Below are positions 34,637 through 44,896 of a stretch of DNA of 64,000 nucleotides, piece by piece. Position 1 is the first letter of the stretch. Every line of letters starts with the position of its first letter. This DNA comes from Vibrio inusitatus (GTDB lineage Bacteria; Pseudomonadota; Gammaproteobacteria; Enterobacterales; Vibrionaceae). A model generated the notes under the pieces. It saw only the letters and a list, made by a program, of their open reading frames with translations. It was not told where the DNA came from and ran no database searches. The translations under genes and the position numbers were made by a program. The stretch is from positions 2,418,001-2,482,000 of the forward strand of contig AP024878.1 of the NCBI GenBank assembly GCA_024346935.1, written 5' to 3'.

Positions 34637-36120
34637 TAAACTAGCTCCAACAAGGTCATTGCCGACTCACGATCAGAGTAATGAATAGTGTCATCTCCTA
34701 AGATTTGATAATCCTCATGCCCTTTACCGGCAAGTAAAATGATGTCTTTAGGTGTTGCCTGTTCAATAGCATAGGACAAGGCTTTGAATCTATCATGTTC
34801 AACAGTCACAGATTGTTGATTTGAAACGCCTTTTAACATGTCTTGGATGATAATAGCTGGATCCTCACTACGCGGATTGTCGTCAGCAAAGATAATGCGG
34901 TCGGCAAACCGTTCACCAACCTGTGCCATCATTGGTCGCTTGCCACTGTCTCTATCGCCACCACAACCAAAGATTGCCCACAGCTGACCTTCACAATGTA
35001 CTCGCAAGGCGCACAGTGCTTTTTCCAATGCATCTGGAGTATGAGCATAGTCCACCACTACTTTAGCTTTGTCAGCCGTTTGAAAGAGTTCCATACGACC
35101 AATGACAGGCTCCAGCTGTGTTGCTGCCTCTTGTAAGGTTCTGATATTAAAACCTAAACTAAGAAGAGTGGTAAAGGCCAGTAGTAGGTTACTTGCATTA
35201 AACTCACCAATGAGCGGAGCCTTTAGCACTCCAGTACCCCAACTACTATCAAAGTTAATCTCTATACCCTGCTCGGAGTAACGGATATTGCTCGCGTACA
35301 TATACTGCTTAGCTTGAGGCTTTTCTAGTAAAGATACGGCTATCGCATCAGGTAATAGTTCTAACCACTCCTGACCTACAGAATCATCGGCATTGATTAT
35401 CTTGTGTTTGCATGAATGCTCGGTAAATAAACTCAATTTTGCCTTCGCGTATTCGGCCATGCTTCCATGATAATCAAGGTGATCTCGGCTGAGGTTGGTA
35501 AACACAGCAGCCACAAATTTTAACGCTTTAATACGATGCTGAACTAAGCCATGGGAAGAAGTTTCTAGAGCAGTAATATCAGCGCCCAGTTCACTCAATT
35601 GTGAGAGTGTTTTGCACACTTCAATTGCGCTACCTGTGGTATTTTTTGCCTCTGTAAGAGAAGAGAGAAAGCCGTTACCTGTCGTGCCCATAACCGCAGC
35701 TTGCCTGCCTACGCTATCTAGCCACTGAGCGATAATTTGTGTAATCGTCGTTTTGCCATTTGTACCAGTAACAGCAATAAGATCCATATTATCAAAATGA
35801 TATAGACGGCTCGCTATCGCAGATAGATTGAGATTCAGGCTGTCCAGATACAACACCGGGGTATCATCCATCCAAACACTACTGCCATGAGGGTAATCTT
35901 CATTACTTTCAGCAATCACTAAAGTTGCTCCGGCTTTTACCGCATTTGAAATAAAGCGCCTACCGTCAACGGTATGCCCTTTAATGGCTATAAAGGTTGA
36001 GCCCGGTTGAATTTGCCTGCTATCTAGCTCTAAATCTGACACCGAGATCTTAGCCAGTTTGTCACTGAGGTTATTCAGCCAAGGCTGAACTAGATGCTGT
36101 AATGTGCATTGAACATTCAT
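34636..36120 (-). CDS. murE: UDP-MurNAc-L-Ala-D-Glu--meso-diaminopimelate ligase
   Basis: Adds the third stem-peptide residue. 494 residues. The P-loop [14 protein letters not shown] is near residue 115. The C-terminal specificity motif [10 protein letters not shown] matches the DNPR signature of meso-DAP-adding enzymes rather than lysine-adding ones, as expected for a Gram-negative and consistent with dapB in this window. It starts 8 bp after ftsI and overlaps murF by one base. Confidence 0.97.
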   Translation of the reverse strand: MNVQCTLQHLVQPWLNNLSDKLAKISVSDLELDSRQIQPGSTFIAIKGHTVDGRRFISNAVKAGATLVIAESNEDYPHGSSVWMDDTPVLYLDSLNLNLSAIASRLYHFDNMDLIAVTGTNGKTTITQIIAQWLDSVGRQAAVMGTTGNGFLSSLTEAKNTTGSAIEVCKTLSQLSELGADITALETSSHGLVQHRIKALKFVAAVFTNLSRDHLDYHGSMAEYAKAKLSLFTEHSCKHKIINADDSVGQEWLELLPDAIAVSLLEKPQAKQYMYASNIRYSEQGIEINFDSSWGTGVLKAPLIGEFNASNLLLAFTTLLSLGFNIRTLQEAATQLEPVIGRMELFQTADKAKVVVDYAHTPDALEKALCALRVHCEGQLWAIFGCGGDRDSGKRPMMAQVGERFADRIIFADDNPRSEDPAIIIQDMLKGVSNQQSVTVEHDRFKALSYAIEQATPKDIILLAGKGHEDYQILGDDTIHYSDRESAMTLLELV

Positions 36121-36128
36121 ACTATTTC

Positions 36129-37886
36129 TTAACTTTTATTAGCATCGGGCGGCACATTCAAAATCTGCAGTGCTCCCTTCAAAACTTCGGAAAAAACAGG
36201 GGCAGCTACTGAGCCACCGTAATAATCATCACCTTGTGGTTCATTCACCACCACAACTAAAGCGACTCGAGGATTACTGATCGGTGCTACGCCCGCAGTA
36301 ATCGTCACATACTCATCACTGTACCCACCTGCCTTAGCTTTGCGAGATGTTCCCGTTTTAGCGCCAACACGATAACCAGGTACTGCTGCTCGAGTTGCAG
36401 TGCCTCCTTTTTGAGTAACGGATTCAAGCATCTCAAGCACTTCACGGGCATTCTCTGGGTTAGCAACCTGTTTAGCATCTAGATTTTTAGTATCTTTAAT
36501 AATGTGTAAAGGTTTGAAGCTACCATAACTGCCTAATGTCGCATACGCATGCGCCAACTGCAGTGGAGTTACTGATAAGCCGTAGCCAAATGAGAGAGTC
36601 GCAATTTCAAATTGTGACCAGCGGCGTCGGTTAGGAAACAAACCTGTTGTCTCACCCACCAGATTAATTCCAGAAGTAGAACCAAAGCCAACCGATTGAT
36701 ACATACCCAACAAAGAATCTAAAGGCATACCTAAAGCCAATGTCGCAACACCAATATTACTCGACTTCTGCAAGATCGTTTTCAGGCCAGCTTTACCAAC
36801 CTTCGAGCTGTCTCGAACTCGACTTCCACCAATACGCATAATTCCATTGCCAGTATCAATTACTGTATCAAGATCTGCGGTACCATTATCTAATGCTGCT
36901 AATACAACAAATGGTTTTACAGAAGATCCTGGTTCTAAAGAATCTGTAATGGCTCGGTTTCGCATACGAAAAGACTGTAATTGATCACGAGTGTTAGGGT
37001 TATAAGATGGAGAGTTGACCATAGCCAGTATTCCACCTGTTTTTACATCTAATAGCACCACACTGCCAGAGGTTGCTCTATGATCCGCGACAGCTTGTTT
37101 AATTGCGCGATAGGCTATAGCTTGCAAGCGTTGATCTATGGTGAGTTGCAATGGATTACCCTGCTTACTCTCCGTCATAGAAATATTTTCTACTACTCTA
37201 CCGTCGCGATCTTTACGAACCTTACGCGAGCCGGCTTGACCAGATAAATATTCGTCATAGCTTCGCTCTACCCCCTCTAAGCCATGGCTATCAATTCCTG
37301 TAACCCCAACAACATGAGCACTAATTTCCCCTGTGGGATAGTAGCGGCGAGATTCGTCTCGCAGACCAATGCCTTTTAGCTTCAATTCTCTAATGTATTT
37401 CGCCATTGCAGGGCTGACTTGACGTTGCAGATAGATAAAACGACGGTTCTTGTTTTTCTCTATTCGCTCGATTAAAGCATCTCTATCAAGCTGCAGCACG
37501 TCAGCAAGAGCATGCCAGCGTGCCACGTCTTGCAAGGCATCACCCTTAGTAAAGATATTTCGAGGATCGGCATAAACTGCTTCTACAGGGACACTAACTG
37601 CTATCTGTTCGCCATTGCGATCTGAAATGATCCCACGTGCAGAAGGCATAGCTTTGACTCTAACCGAACGCATATCACCACGCTCAATTAATGTATCAGG
37701 TTCAATAACTTGGATATACGCAACTCTAGCGAGTAATGCACCAAGCAGCAGTAAGATAAAGGCTAGTACGGTCTGATAACGCCACTTAATAATGCTGGTG
37801 TCACCAGGAACGACTTTGCTTACTTCTACCTTTTTTGGAGTGCGTTTTTTGGCTATCTTGACGGGTTTCTTTTTAGTCGGTTTCAT
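36129..37886 (-). CDS. ftsI: septal peptidoglycan transpeptidase (PBP3)
   Basis: A class B penicillin-binding protein that cross-links septal wall with FtsW. 585 residues: a basic cytoplasmic N-terminus ([15 protein letters not shown]), one membrane helix (about 34-53), a pedestal domain and the transpeptidase. The three catalytic motifs are present: SSVK with nucleophile Ser321 ([10 protein letters not shown]), KSSN (SXN box) and KTGTSRKA (KTG box). It overlaps ftsL by one base and is the target of beta-lactams such as aztreonam and cephalexin. Confidence 0.97.
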   Translation of the reverse strand: MKPTKKKPVKIAKKRTPKKVEVSKVVPGDTSIIKWRYQTVLAFILLLLGALLARVAYIQVIEPDTLIERGDMRSVRVKAMPSARGIISDRNGEQIAVSVPVEAVYADPRNIFTKGDALQDVARWHALADVLQLDRDALIERIEKNKNRRFIYLQRQVSPAMAKYIRELKLKGIGLRDESRRYYPTGEISAHVVGVTGIDSHGLEGVERSYDEYLSGQAGSRKVRKDRDGRVVENISMTESKQGNPLQLTIDQRLQAIAYRAIKQAVADHRATSGSVVLLDVKTGGILAMVNSPSYNPNTRDQLQSFRMRNRAITDSLEPGSSVKPFVVLAALDNGTADLDTVIDTGNGIMRIGGSRVRDSSKVGKAGLKTILQKSSNIGVATLALGMPLDSLLGMYQSVGFGSTSGINLVGETTGLFPNRRRWSQFEIATLSFGYGLSVTPLQLAHAYATLGSYGSFKPLHIIKDTKNLDAKQVANPENAREVLEMLESVTQKGGTATRAAVPGYRVGAKTGTSRKAKAGGYSDEYVTITAGVAPISNPRVALVVVVNEPQGDDYYGGSVAAPVFSEVLKGALQILNVPPDANKS

Positions 37887-38221
37887 TACAGTTTAACTAT
37901 GACTTCCTTATCAGAGTCTGGTCGCTTCATTTCGAGTTCTGAGGTTGCCATTTTCTGAACACGGCTGTGTTCGGAAAGAGCATTCTCTTCAAGAATAAGA
38001 TTGCGCCACTCATCATCCAGTTGCTCACGCTCTTCTAATGCGACATCTTTTTGTGAAATAGCTTGTCGCGTCATATGCGTGGTAAGCACTACGGTTATTG
38101 CGCTAAAAAAGAGAATAATCAACAAAAAAAGTGGTACACGACCTACTGTAAACAGGTCGCGAATAATAATTTTCCCTAATAATGGCACTTCAGTTTGAAT
38201 CAACTTCCCTGATTCATTCAT
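37886..38221 (-). CDS. ftsL: cell division protein FtsL
   Basis: A small bitopic divisome protein that forms a coiled coil with FtsB and activates FtsWI. 111 residues: a cytoplasmic tail of about 28 residues, a membrane helix ([20 protein letters not shown], about 30-49) and a periplasmic leucine-zipper-like stretch rich in Glu and Leu. The sequence is poorly conserved, so the identification rests on size, topology and its place between rsmH and ftsI, overlapping them by 4 and 1 bases. Confidence 0.93.
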   Translation of the reverse strand: MNESGKLIQTEVPLLGKIIIRDLFTVGRVPLFLLIILFFSAITVVLTTHMTRQAISQKDVALEEREQLDDEWRNLILEENALSEHSRVQKMATSELEMKRPDSDKEVIVKL

Positions 38222-39168
38222 AGTTTTTCGGCAATCCTTAACACTGAGCTTCTTGCTCTAATATTGATATCTAATTCTGAAACTGATGGCTTAATTGCCT
38301 TACTGACCGTTTTCATTGCAGCACTGCCAAGCGCTCGAATCTGCTCTTCAGTCATAGGGATGCCATGAGGTACTTGCGGACCGCGACTTTCCTTACGTAT
38401 GAACTGCTTCACCATTCTATCTTCCAATGAGTGAAAGCTAATCACAGACAAACGTCCCTCTGGAGCTAGAATGTTCTTTGCACCATTAAGTGCTGTGGCA
38501 ATCTCATCTAACTCACTATTGATGTAGATACGAAATGCTTGAAATGAACGAGTCGCAGGGTGCTTTTTCTCTTTAAAGCTTTTTGGAGCCGCATCTGAGA
38601 TAAGCTTTGCTAATTGACCGGTACGAAGAAGAGGTTCGTTCTCTTCATTTTCACGATATGCAACGATAGCCTTAGCAATTCGCCATGCATGCTTATCTTC
38701 ACCAAACTCACGAATCACCCAAGTAATATCTTCAACATCGGCATCTTGTAACCACTGCGATACCGGGATCCCTGACGTTGGGTCCATACGCATATCGAGC
38801 GGACCATCTTTCATAAAGCTGAAACCGCGCTCTGCATCATCCAACTGAGGAGAAGAAACACCGAGATCAAGCAGCACACCATCAACGCTACCAACAAGAT
38901 CTCGCTCTTGTGCGTAGCCTTCCATACCAGAAAATGGACCATGAATGATCGTAAATCTAGGGTCATCAATCTTCGCGGCTTCAGCAATGGCTTGCGGATC
39001 TCTGTCGATACTAAACAGTCGACCATTCTCGCCAAGTTTAGACAAAATAACTCGGCTGTGACCACCACGGCCAAAAGTCCCATCGATATAAGTACCATCT
39101 GGTTTGATGTTTAGACCATCAACAGATTCGTCGAGTAAAACGGAGACGTGTTTAAAGGATTCGCTCAT
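38218..39168 (-). CDS. rsmH: 16S rRNA m4C1402 methyltransferase
   Basis: Methylates N4 of C1402 in 16S rRNA. RsmI, encoded just across rnpB in this window, adds the 2'-O-methyl on the same base, so both enzymes that modify C1402 lie within 3 kb. 316 residues with the SAM-binding [14 protein letters not shown] near 30-43, [12 protein letters not shown] near 100 and the C-terminal [13 protein letters not shown]. It is the first gene of the dcw cluster here. The usual leader gene mraZ is missing upstream, where a promoter and a CRP-like dyad are seen. Confidence 0.97.
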   Translation of the reverse strand: MSESFKHVSVLLDESVDGLNIKPDGTYIDGTFGRGGHSRVILSKLGENGRLFSIDRDPQAIAEAAKIDDPRFTIIHGPFSGMEGYAQERDLVGSVDGVLLDLGVSSPQLDDAERGFSFMKDGPLDMRMDPTSGIPVSQWLQDADVEDITWVIREFGEDKHAWRIAKAIVAYRENEENEPLLRTGQLAKLISDAAPKSFKEKKHPATRSFQAFRIYINSELDEIATALNGAKNILAPEGRLSVISFHSLEDRMVKQFIRKESRGPQVPHGIPMTEEQIRALGSAAMKTVSKAIKPSVSELDINIRARSSVLRIAEKL

Positions 39169-39205
39169 TACAAAAGCTCGATTTAAATTAGATAACTATT
39201 AGCTT

Positions 39206-39234
39206 AGTGTACTGAAATAGTCTGGTTTAGTCAG
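39206..39234 (-). promoter_or_regulatory. candidate promoter of the dcw cluster
   Basis: On the minus strand CTGACT (39229-39234), 17 bp and TACACT (39206-39211), about 40 bp before rsmH. Each hexamer matches the consensus at 4 of 6 positions. Confidence 0.45.
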
Positions 39235-39236
39235 CG

Positions 39237-39256
39237 TTAGTGAGTAAAATCACTAA
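39237..39256. promoter_or_regulatory. 7 bp dyad (CRP-like spacing) upstream of rsmH promoter
   Basis: TTAGTGA-GTAAAA-TCACTAA is a perfect inverted repeat with a 6-base centre immediately upstream of the candidate -35. The half-sites match CRP (TGTGA-N6-TCACA) at 4 of 5 positions each, so CRP or a related regulator could bind. Confidence 0.45.
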
Positions 39257-39361
39257 ATAATTACTTAAACAGTGCAAGGGGTTGCATCTTTGATGTTTTC
39301 CATTCGAAAAGAAAGACCTCTAGAAACTGAGCTAAAGGCCAATTTAGTCGATTTTAGATAG

Positions 39362-39390
39362 CAAAAAGCCCCGCCAAGGCGGGGCTTTTT
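39362..39390. terminator. terminator of rnpB
   Basis: AAAAAGCCCCGCC-AA-GGCGGGGCTTTTTT lies 4 bp past the RNase P RNA 3' end. It is symmetric and would also stop transcription in the other direction. Confidence 0.92.
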
Positions 39391-39394
39391 TAAT

Positions 39395-39775
<381 letters not shown>

Positions 39776-39782
39776 GGAGCGG

Positions 39783-39811
39783 ATTGTACTGACAAAGATC
39801 ACAGATGTCTA
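39783..39811 (-). promoter_or_regulatory. rnpB promoter
   Basis: On the minus strand TAGACA (39806-39811), 17 bp and TACAAT (39783-39788), followed after 7 bases by the mature RNA 5' end. Each hexamer is one mismatch from consensus. Confidence 0.8.
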
Positions 39812-39839
39812 ATCAAATAAGGGCTTAACCATCTATCTG

Positions 39840-40703
39840 CTACTCTATGTGCTCAAGTCCCCACTTATAAAGTGCGTTCTTTTTAAGGCTATAGATCTCT
39901 GCAGTTAAAGCAGCCGCTTTCTTCAAAGGCAATTCTTTGGTCAAAATCGTTAGAGTCCGACGCGCTTCCTCTGGCAATTCATCACTGCTTTCTTCACGAT
40001 AACCGTGAACCAGCAATACCATCTCGCCTCGAATACGATTGGCATCTTCTTCAAGCCATGGAATCAGCTCACCTAAAGGCATACCTTGAATTGTTTCAAA
40101 CGTTTTAGTGAGCTCGCGCGCCAACACTACTTGGCGATCTGGCCCTAACACCTGCAACATGTCAGCTAGAGAATCCATGATTCGGTGTGGCGATTCATAG
40201 AAAATACAGGTACGTTCGACCTTAGATAACTCAAGAAAGCGATCTTTTCTTCCTTTACTCTTTGGAGGTAAGAAACCTTCAAAGCTAAAACGATCCGACG
40301 GTAAGCCTGCCGCGCTTAGAGCAGTAATTACCGCGCAAGCCCCAGGTAAGGGAACCACACGAACTCCAGCTTGACGACACTGATTAACCAAATGATAACC
40401 AGGGTCGCTGATTAGAGGGGTTCCAGCATCAGAAACTAATGCAATTGATTGACCTTCTTGGAGTTTTCCCACTAGAACTTGAGCTTTTTGTTGCTCATTG
40501 TGGTCATGCAAGGCAAAGGTGCGTGTTCCCACATTTAAGTGTGAAAGCAGTCGTCCCGTGTGACGCGTATCTTCCGCTGCAATCAGGTCTACACCGTTCA
40601 AAACCTCGATAGCACGCTGCGTAATATCGCCTAAATTCCCTATTGGAGTAGGGACGATATAGAGGGTCGCTGTCGAAGAATCAAAAGAATTGTTATCTGT
40701 CAT
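39840..40703 (-). CDS. rsmI: 16S rRNA 2'-O-ribose C1402 methyltransferase
   Basis: A SAM-dependent tetrapyrrole-methylase-fold enzyme that methylates the ribose of C1402 in 16S rRNA. The signature motifs [27 protein letters not shown] and [15 protein letters not shown] are in the N-terminal half, and [11 protein letters not shown] in the middle. The frame is open back to a TTG at 40751, but the ATG at 40703 gives [10 protein letters not shown] and 287 residues, which fits the family (E. coli 286). It diverges from lpoA across about 60 bp, the same pairing as yraL-yraM in E. coli. Confidence 0.95.
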   Translation of the reverse strand: MTDNNSFDSSTATLYIVPTPIGNLGDITQRAIEVLNGVDLIAAEDTRHTGRLLSHLNVGTRTFALHDHNEQQKAQVLVGKLQEGQSIALVSDAGTPLISDPGYHLVNQCRQAGVRVVPLPGACAVITALSAAGLPSDRFSFEGFLPPKSKGRKDRFLELSKVERTCIFYESPHRIMDSLADMLQVLGPDRQVVLARELTKTFETIQGMPLGELIPWLEEDANRIRGEMVLLVHGYREESSDELPEEARRTLTILTKELPLKKAAALTAEIYSLKKNALYKWGLEHIE

Positions 40704-40765
40704 TTGTTTACCGTCACTTGAGGGATTAATATAGAGGTAATTAATCCACAATTATTAAAGAACTC

Positions 40766-42592
40766 ATGGCGCAAAAAAATCGATCTGGATACAGTGTATC
40801 ACGCATTCTTACTCCCATTGCATTGTCTGTACTTCTTGCGGCTTGTTCAAGTCCCTCTTCTGATCCAGAAGCTGCGCAACAATCCAATATTCTCAATCAA
40901 CCCACTCAAACTTCAGAATATTACCTGATCAAGGCAGATTCCTCTGACGGTTCCGAACAAATTGATTGGTTGATCTTATCTTTGAAAGCCGCGGTTGAAG
41001 AAGATAACGCAAATCTGGCTAATCGCATTATCCAGCGTCTGGCACAACAAAATATGTCCGAGACGCAACAAGCTGAATGGCAATTGGCTAGAGCTCAACT
41101 GCTTCTCAATGAAGAACAGCCAACTGATGCCTTGAAGCAACTTAATTTCCGTAATGAATGGCGATTAGAACGTACACAATGGCAACGTTACTACGAGCTA
41201 CGCTCTGAGATCTATCAAGATCTATACCAGCCGCTAGATGCGGCAAGAGAGCAAGTACTTCGCGCTGACTTTCTATCGGAAGAGCAACAACAAGAGAACG
41301 TTGACCAAATCTGGGCATTAATGAACAGCGTAACCGTCGACGAACTTAAAGCAATGCAAATTGCTGAAAATGAGCATGAGTTGAAGGGATGGCAAGAATT
41401 GGCTATCGACAATCAATCATACAGCCATAATCTTCCTAAGCTGCAAAAATCACTGCAAGCATGGATTGACGAGAACTTTAGTCATCCTGCAGCGCTCTAT
41501 ACACCGCAGGAAATAAAAGACATTCTTGCTTTAGAGATCGTCCAACCAAACAAGACTGCGCTAGTTCTACCTCTTAGTGGCAAGTTTGCCAAGCAAGCTG
41601 AAGTTATCAGAGATGGCTTTGTTTTTGCTATGATGAGTGATGAAGCTCGACTTCCAGAGGCAGAGTACGTTGTTATTGATAGCAACAAAAACGACACTGC
41701 TCAGATTCAACAACAACTTGAACAACAGAATGTCGACTTTGTCGTGGGTCCTTTAATGCGTAACACAATTGAAGAACTGCAAGATATTCAACAAGACAGC
41801 GACAATCCAATTCCTATGCTTGCTCTTAACTTCCCGAAAGAGATTTTGGAAGGCTCAGACTTCTGCTATGTAACACTCTCTCCAGAGCAAGAAGCTGCTG
41901 AAGCGGCAAGACACCTTGCGGACACTGGCGCTAAATATCCATTGATCATTGCCCCACGAGGAAGCTATGGTCAGCGTATGGCTGATGCGTTCAATGACGA
42001 GTGGAACAAAAACAGCGAAACCAAGAGTGCAGTCTCATATTTCCGATCTAAAAACCAACTGCAGTTTGCTATAAATACTGTTTTTGGGCTGCAAGATAGC
42101 CAAAAGCGCATCGCGCAGATGGACAAGCTAATAGGTATGGAAATGGAGTCGGAACAACGTTCTCGCAGGGATATTGATGCCGTATACATCATTGCAGGCG
42201 ACTCTGAACTTAACCTTATTAAGCCGTTTATTAATGTCGCAATCAATCCTGAAGCAACACCACCTAAGCTATACGCAAACTCTCGTAGCAATACAGGTGT
42301 GAAGCGTGCATCTCAAGATTTGTCTGGTGTTATCTACAGTGATATCCCAATGTTAGTGGAGCCAAATGAAGAGTTAGACAACCAGATGCAAAGCGTCTGG
42401 GAGAAATCCAGCAATCAACAAAAACGCTTACGTGCGCTGGGTATGGACGCTTACAGCCTCATCAATGCTTTGCCAAACATGAAAGTAAGTCCTGGGCATT
42501 CACTCCAAGGGCAAACTGGGGTGCTCAGTATCGATGAGCAATGTGTAGTGCAGCGCCAGCTTAGCTGGGCAGAGTATGAGTCTTCTAAGTAG
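40766..42592 (+). CDS. lpoA: outer-membrane lipoprotein activator of PBP1A
   Basis: Activates the bifunctional synthase PBP1A from the outer membrane. 608 residues. It has a signal peptide with lipobox SVLLAAC (Cys about 27), then an N-terminal helical TPR-like domain (to about 245). A C-terminal periplasmic-binding-protein-like domain follows (TALVLPLSGKFAKQAEVIRD, VVGPLMRNTIEEL, DAVYIIAGDSELNLIKP). The length and two-domain layout agree with LpoA. It overlaps yraN by 17 bp. Confidence 0.94.
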   Translation: MAQKNRSGYSVSRILTPIALSVLLAACSSPSSDPEAAQQSNILNQPTQTSEYYLIKADSSDGSEQIDWLILSLKAAVEEDNANLANRIIQRLAQQNMSETQQAEWQLARAQLLLNEEQPTDALKQLNFRNEWRLERTQWQRYYELRSEIYQDLYQPLDAAREQVLRADFLSEEQQQENVDQIWALMNSVTVDELKAMQIAENEHELKGWQELAIDNQSYSHNLPKLQKSLQAWIDENFSHPAALYTPQEIKDILALEIVQPNKTALVLPLSGKFAKQAEVIRDGFVFAMMSDEARLPEAEYVVIDSNKNDTAQIQQQLEQQNVDFVVGPLMRNTIEELQDIQQDSDNPIPMLALNFPKEILEGSDFCYVTLSPEQEAAEAARHLADTGAKYPLIIAPRGSYGQRMADAFNDEWNKNSETKSAVSYFRSKNQLQFAINTVFGLQDSQKRIAQMDKLIGMEMESEQRSRRDIDAVYIIAGDSELNLIKPFINVAINPEATPPKLYANSRSNTGVKRASQDLSGVIYSDIPMLVEPNEELDNQMQSVWEKSSNQQKRLRALGMDAYSLINALPNMKVSPGHSLQGQTGVLSIDEQCVVQRQLSWAEYESSK

Positions 42593-42944
42593 ACTTGCCA
42601 TAGGGCACAAATATGAGGCCAAAGCACAGCGATATCTCGCCACGCAAGGCCTCGTATTTTTAGAAAAGAACTTTCGCGCAAAATGTGGTGAAATTGACCT
42701 CATAATGCGCGATCAACGAGAGATTGTTTTTGTTGAGGTGAAATACCGAAAACAGCATCACTATGGTAGTGGAGCAGAAGCGGTGACCAGATCTAAGCAA
42801 TCAAAACTCAAGAAAACCGCTTTGTTGTGGTTGAGTAAGAACAACCTCTCCCCTGATCACACCTATTTTCGATTCGATGTTGTGGCTTTGAGCTGTGAGC
42901 CTAGCCAAATCGAATGGATAAAAAACGCAATTGTCGAAGGATAG
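42576..42944 (+). CDS. yraN: UPF0102 endonuclease-fold protein YraN
   Basis: A 122-residue UPF0102 protein with a restriction-endonuclease-like core. The motif [12 protein letters not shown] is followed by [14 protein letters not shown] and [10 protein letters not shown], giving the E-x(n)-GEID-x(n)-EVK arrangement of PD-(D/E)XK nucleases. Its role is not established; a Holliday-junction-resolvase-like function has been suggested for the fold. It overlaps lpoA by 17 bp, so it is translationally coupled. Confidence 0.92.
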   Translation: MSLLSRLAIGHKYEAKAQRYLATQGLVFLEKNFRAKCGEIDLIMRDQREIVFVEVKYRKQHHYGSGAEAVTRSKQSKLKKTALLWLSKNNLSPDHTYFRFDVVALSCEPSQIEWIKNAIVEG

Positions 42945-42946
42945 AA

Positions 42947-43537
42947 ATGCACGATAGCATAAAAGCCAGTTTTACCGAGAGTATACAGATTCAAATCGCA
43001 GCCGCTGAAGAGTTGCCTGATGCCATTACCCATGCCGCTCAGGCAATGGTAAGCACGCTATTAAATGGCAAAAAGATTCTTTGCTGTGGTAATGGCGGTT
43101 CAAGCGCAAACTCGCAACAATTCGTTTCTTGCCTGTTAAACCGTTTTGAGACTGAACGCCCTAGCCTACCAGCAATGACGCTAACCTCAGATATAGCCAC
43201 ATTAACAGCGGTCGCTAACGATTATCACTACCAAGAAGTATTTTCGAAGCAAGTTAGAGCGATTGGCCAGCAAGGTGATATTTTACTGGCTATCTCAACT
43301 AGCGGGAATAGTAAAAACATCACCAAAGCGATGGAAGCTGCGGTAACAAGAGACATGACCATCATTGCTCTAACGGGCAAGGATGGAGGTGAGATGGCAG
43401 GTCTTTTAGGCGAACATGATGTGGAAATTCGAATCCCATCCAATCGCACAGCACGTATCCATGAAGTTCATATGCTGACTTTACACTGCTTATGTGACCT
43501 TATTGATCAGGTACTATTCCCAGAACACGTTGAATAA
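42947..43537 (+). CDS. diaA: DnaA initiator-associating protein DiaA (SIS domain)
   Basis: A SIS-fold protein of 196 residues. In E. coli DiaA binds DnaA and promotes timely initiation at oriC. The SIS-domain sequence [16 protein letters not shown] near residues 44-59 and [13 protein letters not shown] near 110-122 are clear, as is the C-terminal [16 protein letters not shown]. The ATG at 42947 follows AAGGA with good spacing; a longer frame from 42914 runs into yraN. GmhA (sedoheptulose-7-phosphate isomerase) is a close paralogue. The lpoA-yraN-diaA-dolP order favours DiaA. Confidence 0.9.
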   Translation: MHDSIKASFTESIQIQIAAAEELPDAITHAAQAMVSTLLNGKKILCCGNGGSSANSQQFVSCLLNRFETERPSLPAMTLTSDIATLTAVANDYHYQEVFSKQVRAIGQQGDILLAISTSGNSKNITKAMEAAVTRDMTIIALTGKDGGEMAGLLGEHDVEIRIPSNRTARIHEVHMLTLHCLCDLIDQVLFPEHVE

Positions 43538-43565
43538 AATTTGCTACTAGTGAGGATTTAGATCC

Positions 43566-44348
43566 ATGTTGTACACTCGTAAACTCTCCTTATATGTCAC
43601 GATAGTACTATCGTGTCTTCTGCTCTCTGGCTGCGCCGGTATGTTTGTTAACGATTCGTCCGATATCGTGACCGATGATCGCTCGACACGAGAGATCTGG
43701 AGTGACAATAATATAGAGTTTGAAGCAGCCGCCTTAGGTAATAAGCCGCCATTCTCTGGTAAGGTGCGAGTAGCCGCTAGCTCCTTTAGAGGCAAAGTCG
43801 TCTTAATTGGTCAAGCACCGACAGAAGAACTCAGCGCGCAAGTCGAAGAGCATGTTAAAAAGATCGCTGGCGTGAAAAAAGTTTACAATCAACTACGAAT
43901 ACAGCCGATTGTTAATGTTTCTCAGATGAGCCGTGATAGCTGGATCACTGCTAAGGTTAAATCTGCTCTAGTTAGAGAAAATGAACTAAAAGGCGTATCG
44001 ATTAAAGTAGTCACCGAGAACAGTGAGGTTTTCCTTTTTGGTTACGTCACACCTGAAAGTGCCGATGTAGCAACCAATACCGCTCGCAACGTCAGTGGTG
44101 TAAAACTAGTTATTCGTGGATTTGAAATTGCAGACCTTGCAACCATAGAAGCTAAAACAGCCCCAGCACCAACCAGCGATGCTAAAGCACCTGTAGCAGA
44201 AGCTCCTGTCGTTGAGGCAAGCGTAGAAGATGTAGCACTTGAACAGTCGCCGCTAGCAGACAGCCTAACCGATGAGAGTGATATCATGGAAGGTGATGTG
44301 GTTGTTGATCATTCAGGAGATATCGTTGAAGAGTCTATTGAAAATTAG
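43566..44348 (+). CDS. dolP: BON-domain outer-membrane lipoprotein (DolP/YraP) with acidic tail
   Basis: A lipoprotein of 260 residues with lipobox LLLSGCAG (Cys about 23) and two BON domains (about 45-115, GKVVLIGQAPTEE; and about 120-190, VFLFGYVTPESA). In E. coli DolP (191 residues) binds anionic phospholipids, localises to the division site and protects outer-membrane integrity. The two BON domains align in size, but here a tail of roughly 65 residues rich in Ala, Pro, Val, Glu and Asp follows, ending EESIEN. The gene closes the lpoA-yraN-diaA run before a bidirectional terminator. Confidence 0.9.
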   Translation: MLYTRKLSLYVTIVLSCLLLSGCAGMFVNDSSDIVTDDRSTREIWSDNNIEFEAAALGNKPPFSGKVRVAASSFRGKVVLIGQAPTEELSAQVEEHVKKIAGVKKVYNQLRIQPIVNVSQMSRDSWITAKVKSALVRENELKGVSIKVVTENSEVFLFGYVTPESADVATNTARNVSGVKLVIRGFEIADLATIEAKTAPAPTSDAKAPVAEAPVVEASVEDVALEQSPLADSLTDESDIMEGDVVVDHSGDIVEESIEN

Positions 44349-44365
44349 CGCTGAACTTAACAAAT

Positions 44366-44394
44366 AAAAGAGGAGCCCAAGGGCTCCTCTTTTC
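44366..44394. terminator. bidirectional terminator between dolP and sspB
   Basis: AAAAGAGGAGCCC-AA-GGGCTCCTCTTTT lies between the convergent genes. Confidence 0.92.
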
Positions 44395-44407
44395 ATTTTC
44401 TTTGGTG

Positions 44408-44896
44408 TTATTTCACCACGCGAAGACTAGGGCGACCTTTAGGTCTTGGCGGTTCGTCATCAGGGTCTGGAGAGGTATCTTCTTCAGCTTCAACAACATC
44501 TTCAACCGCGGTTAAAGCTTCTGCTGGAGCTAGATGATTCTCTTCTTCCATCTCTAAGTTATCATCATAAGCCTCTTCAGGCTCAAACATTGTTCCTGCG
44601 CCATTTTCGCGAGCATAGATAGCCTGCACAGCGTAAATAGGAACGATAACTGAGTGAGGACGACCACCGAAACGAGCATGAAACGTTAATGCTTCATTGC
44701 CAATCTCAAGGTTGCCTACAGCACGAGGAGCAACATTCAAGATGATTTGTCCATCTTGTACATACTCTTCCGGCACGCGTACTCCTGGCATAGTAGCATC
44801 AACTACTAAATGAGGAGTCAGTTCATTCTCCGCCAACCAATCATAAAATGCACGAAGCAGATATGGTCGACGAGGGGTCATTGCAGAAATATCCAT
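44408..44896 (-). CDS. sspB: ClpXP protease specificity-enhancing factor SspB
   Basis: An adaptor that delivers ssrA-tagged and other substrates to ClpXP. 162 residues. The folded N-terminal substrate-binding domain is at about 1-115 (RRPYLLRAFYDWL, HARFGGRPHSVIVPI). A flexible acidic linker and the C-terminal ClpX-docking peptide (RPKGRPSLRVVK) follow. The start ATG overlaps the sspA stop by one base, so the pair is one operon as in E. coli. Confidence 0.96.
   Translation of the reverse strand: MDISAMTPRRPYLLRAFYDWLAENELTPHLVVDATMPGVRVPEEYVQDGQIILNVAPRAVGNLEIGNEALTFHARFGGRPHSVIVPIYAVQAIYARENGAGTMFEPEEAYDDNLEMEEENHLAPAEALTAVEDVVEAEEDTSPDPDDEPPRPKGRPSLRVVK

Noticed and set aside
42947..43537. 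gmhA (sedoheptulose-7-phosphate isomerase) as the identity of this SIS-domain gene
   Set aside because: hldE in the same window made an LPS role tempting, but the lpoA-yraN-diaA-dolP order is the DiaA neighbourhood.
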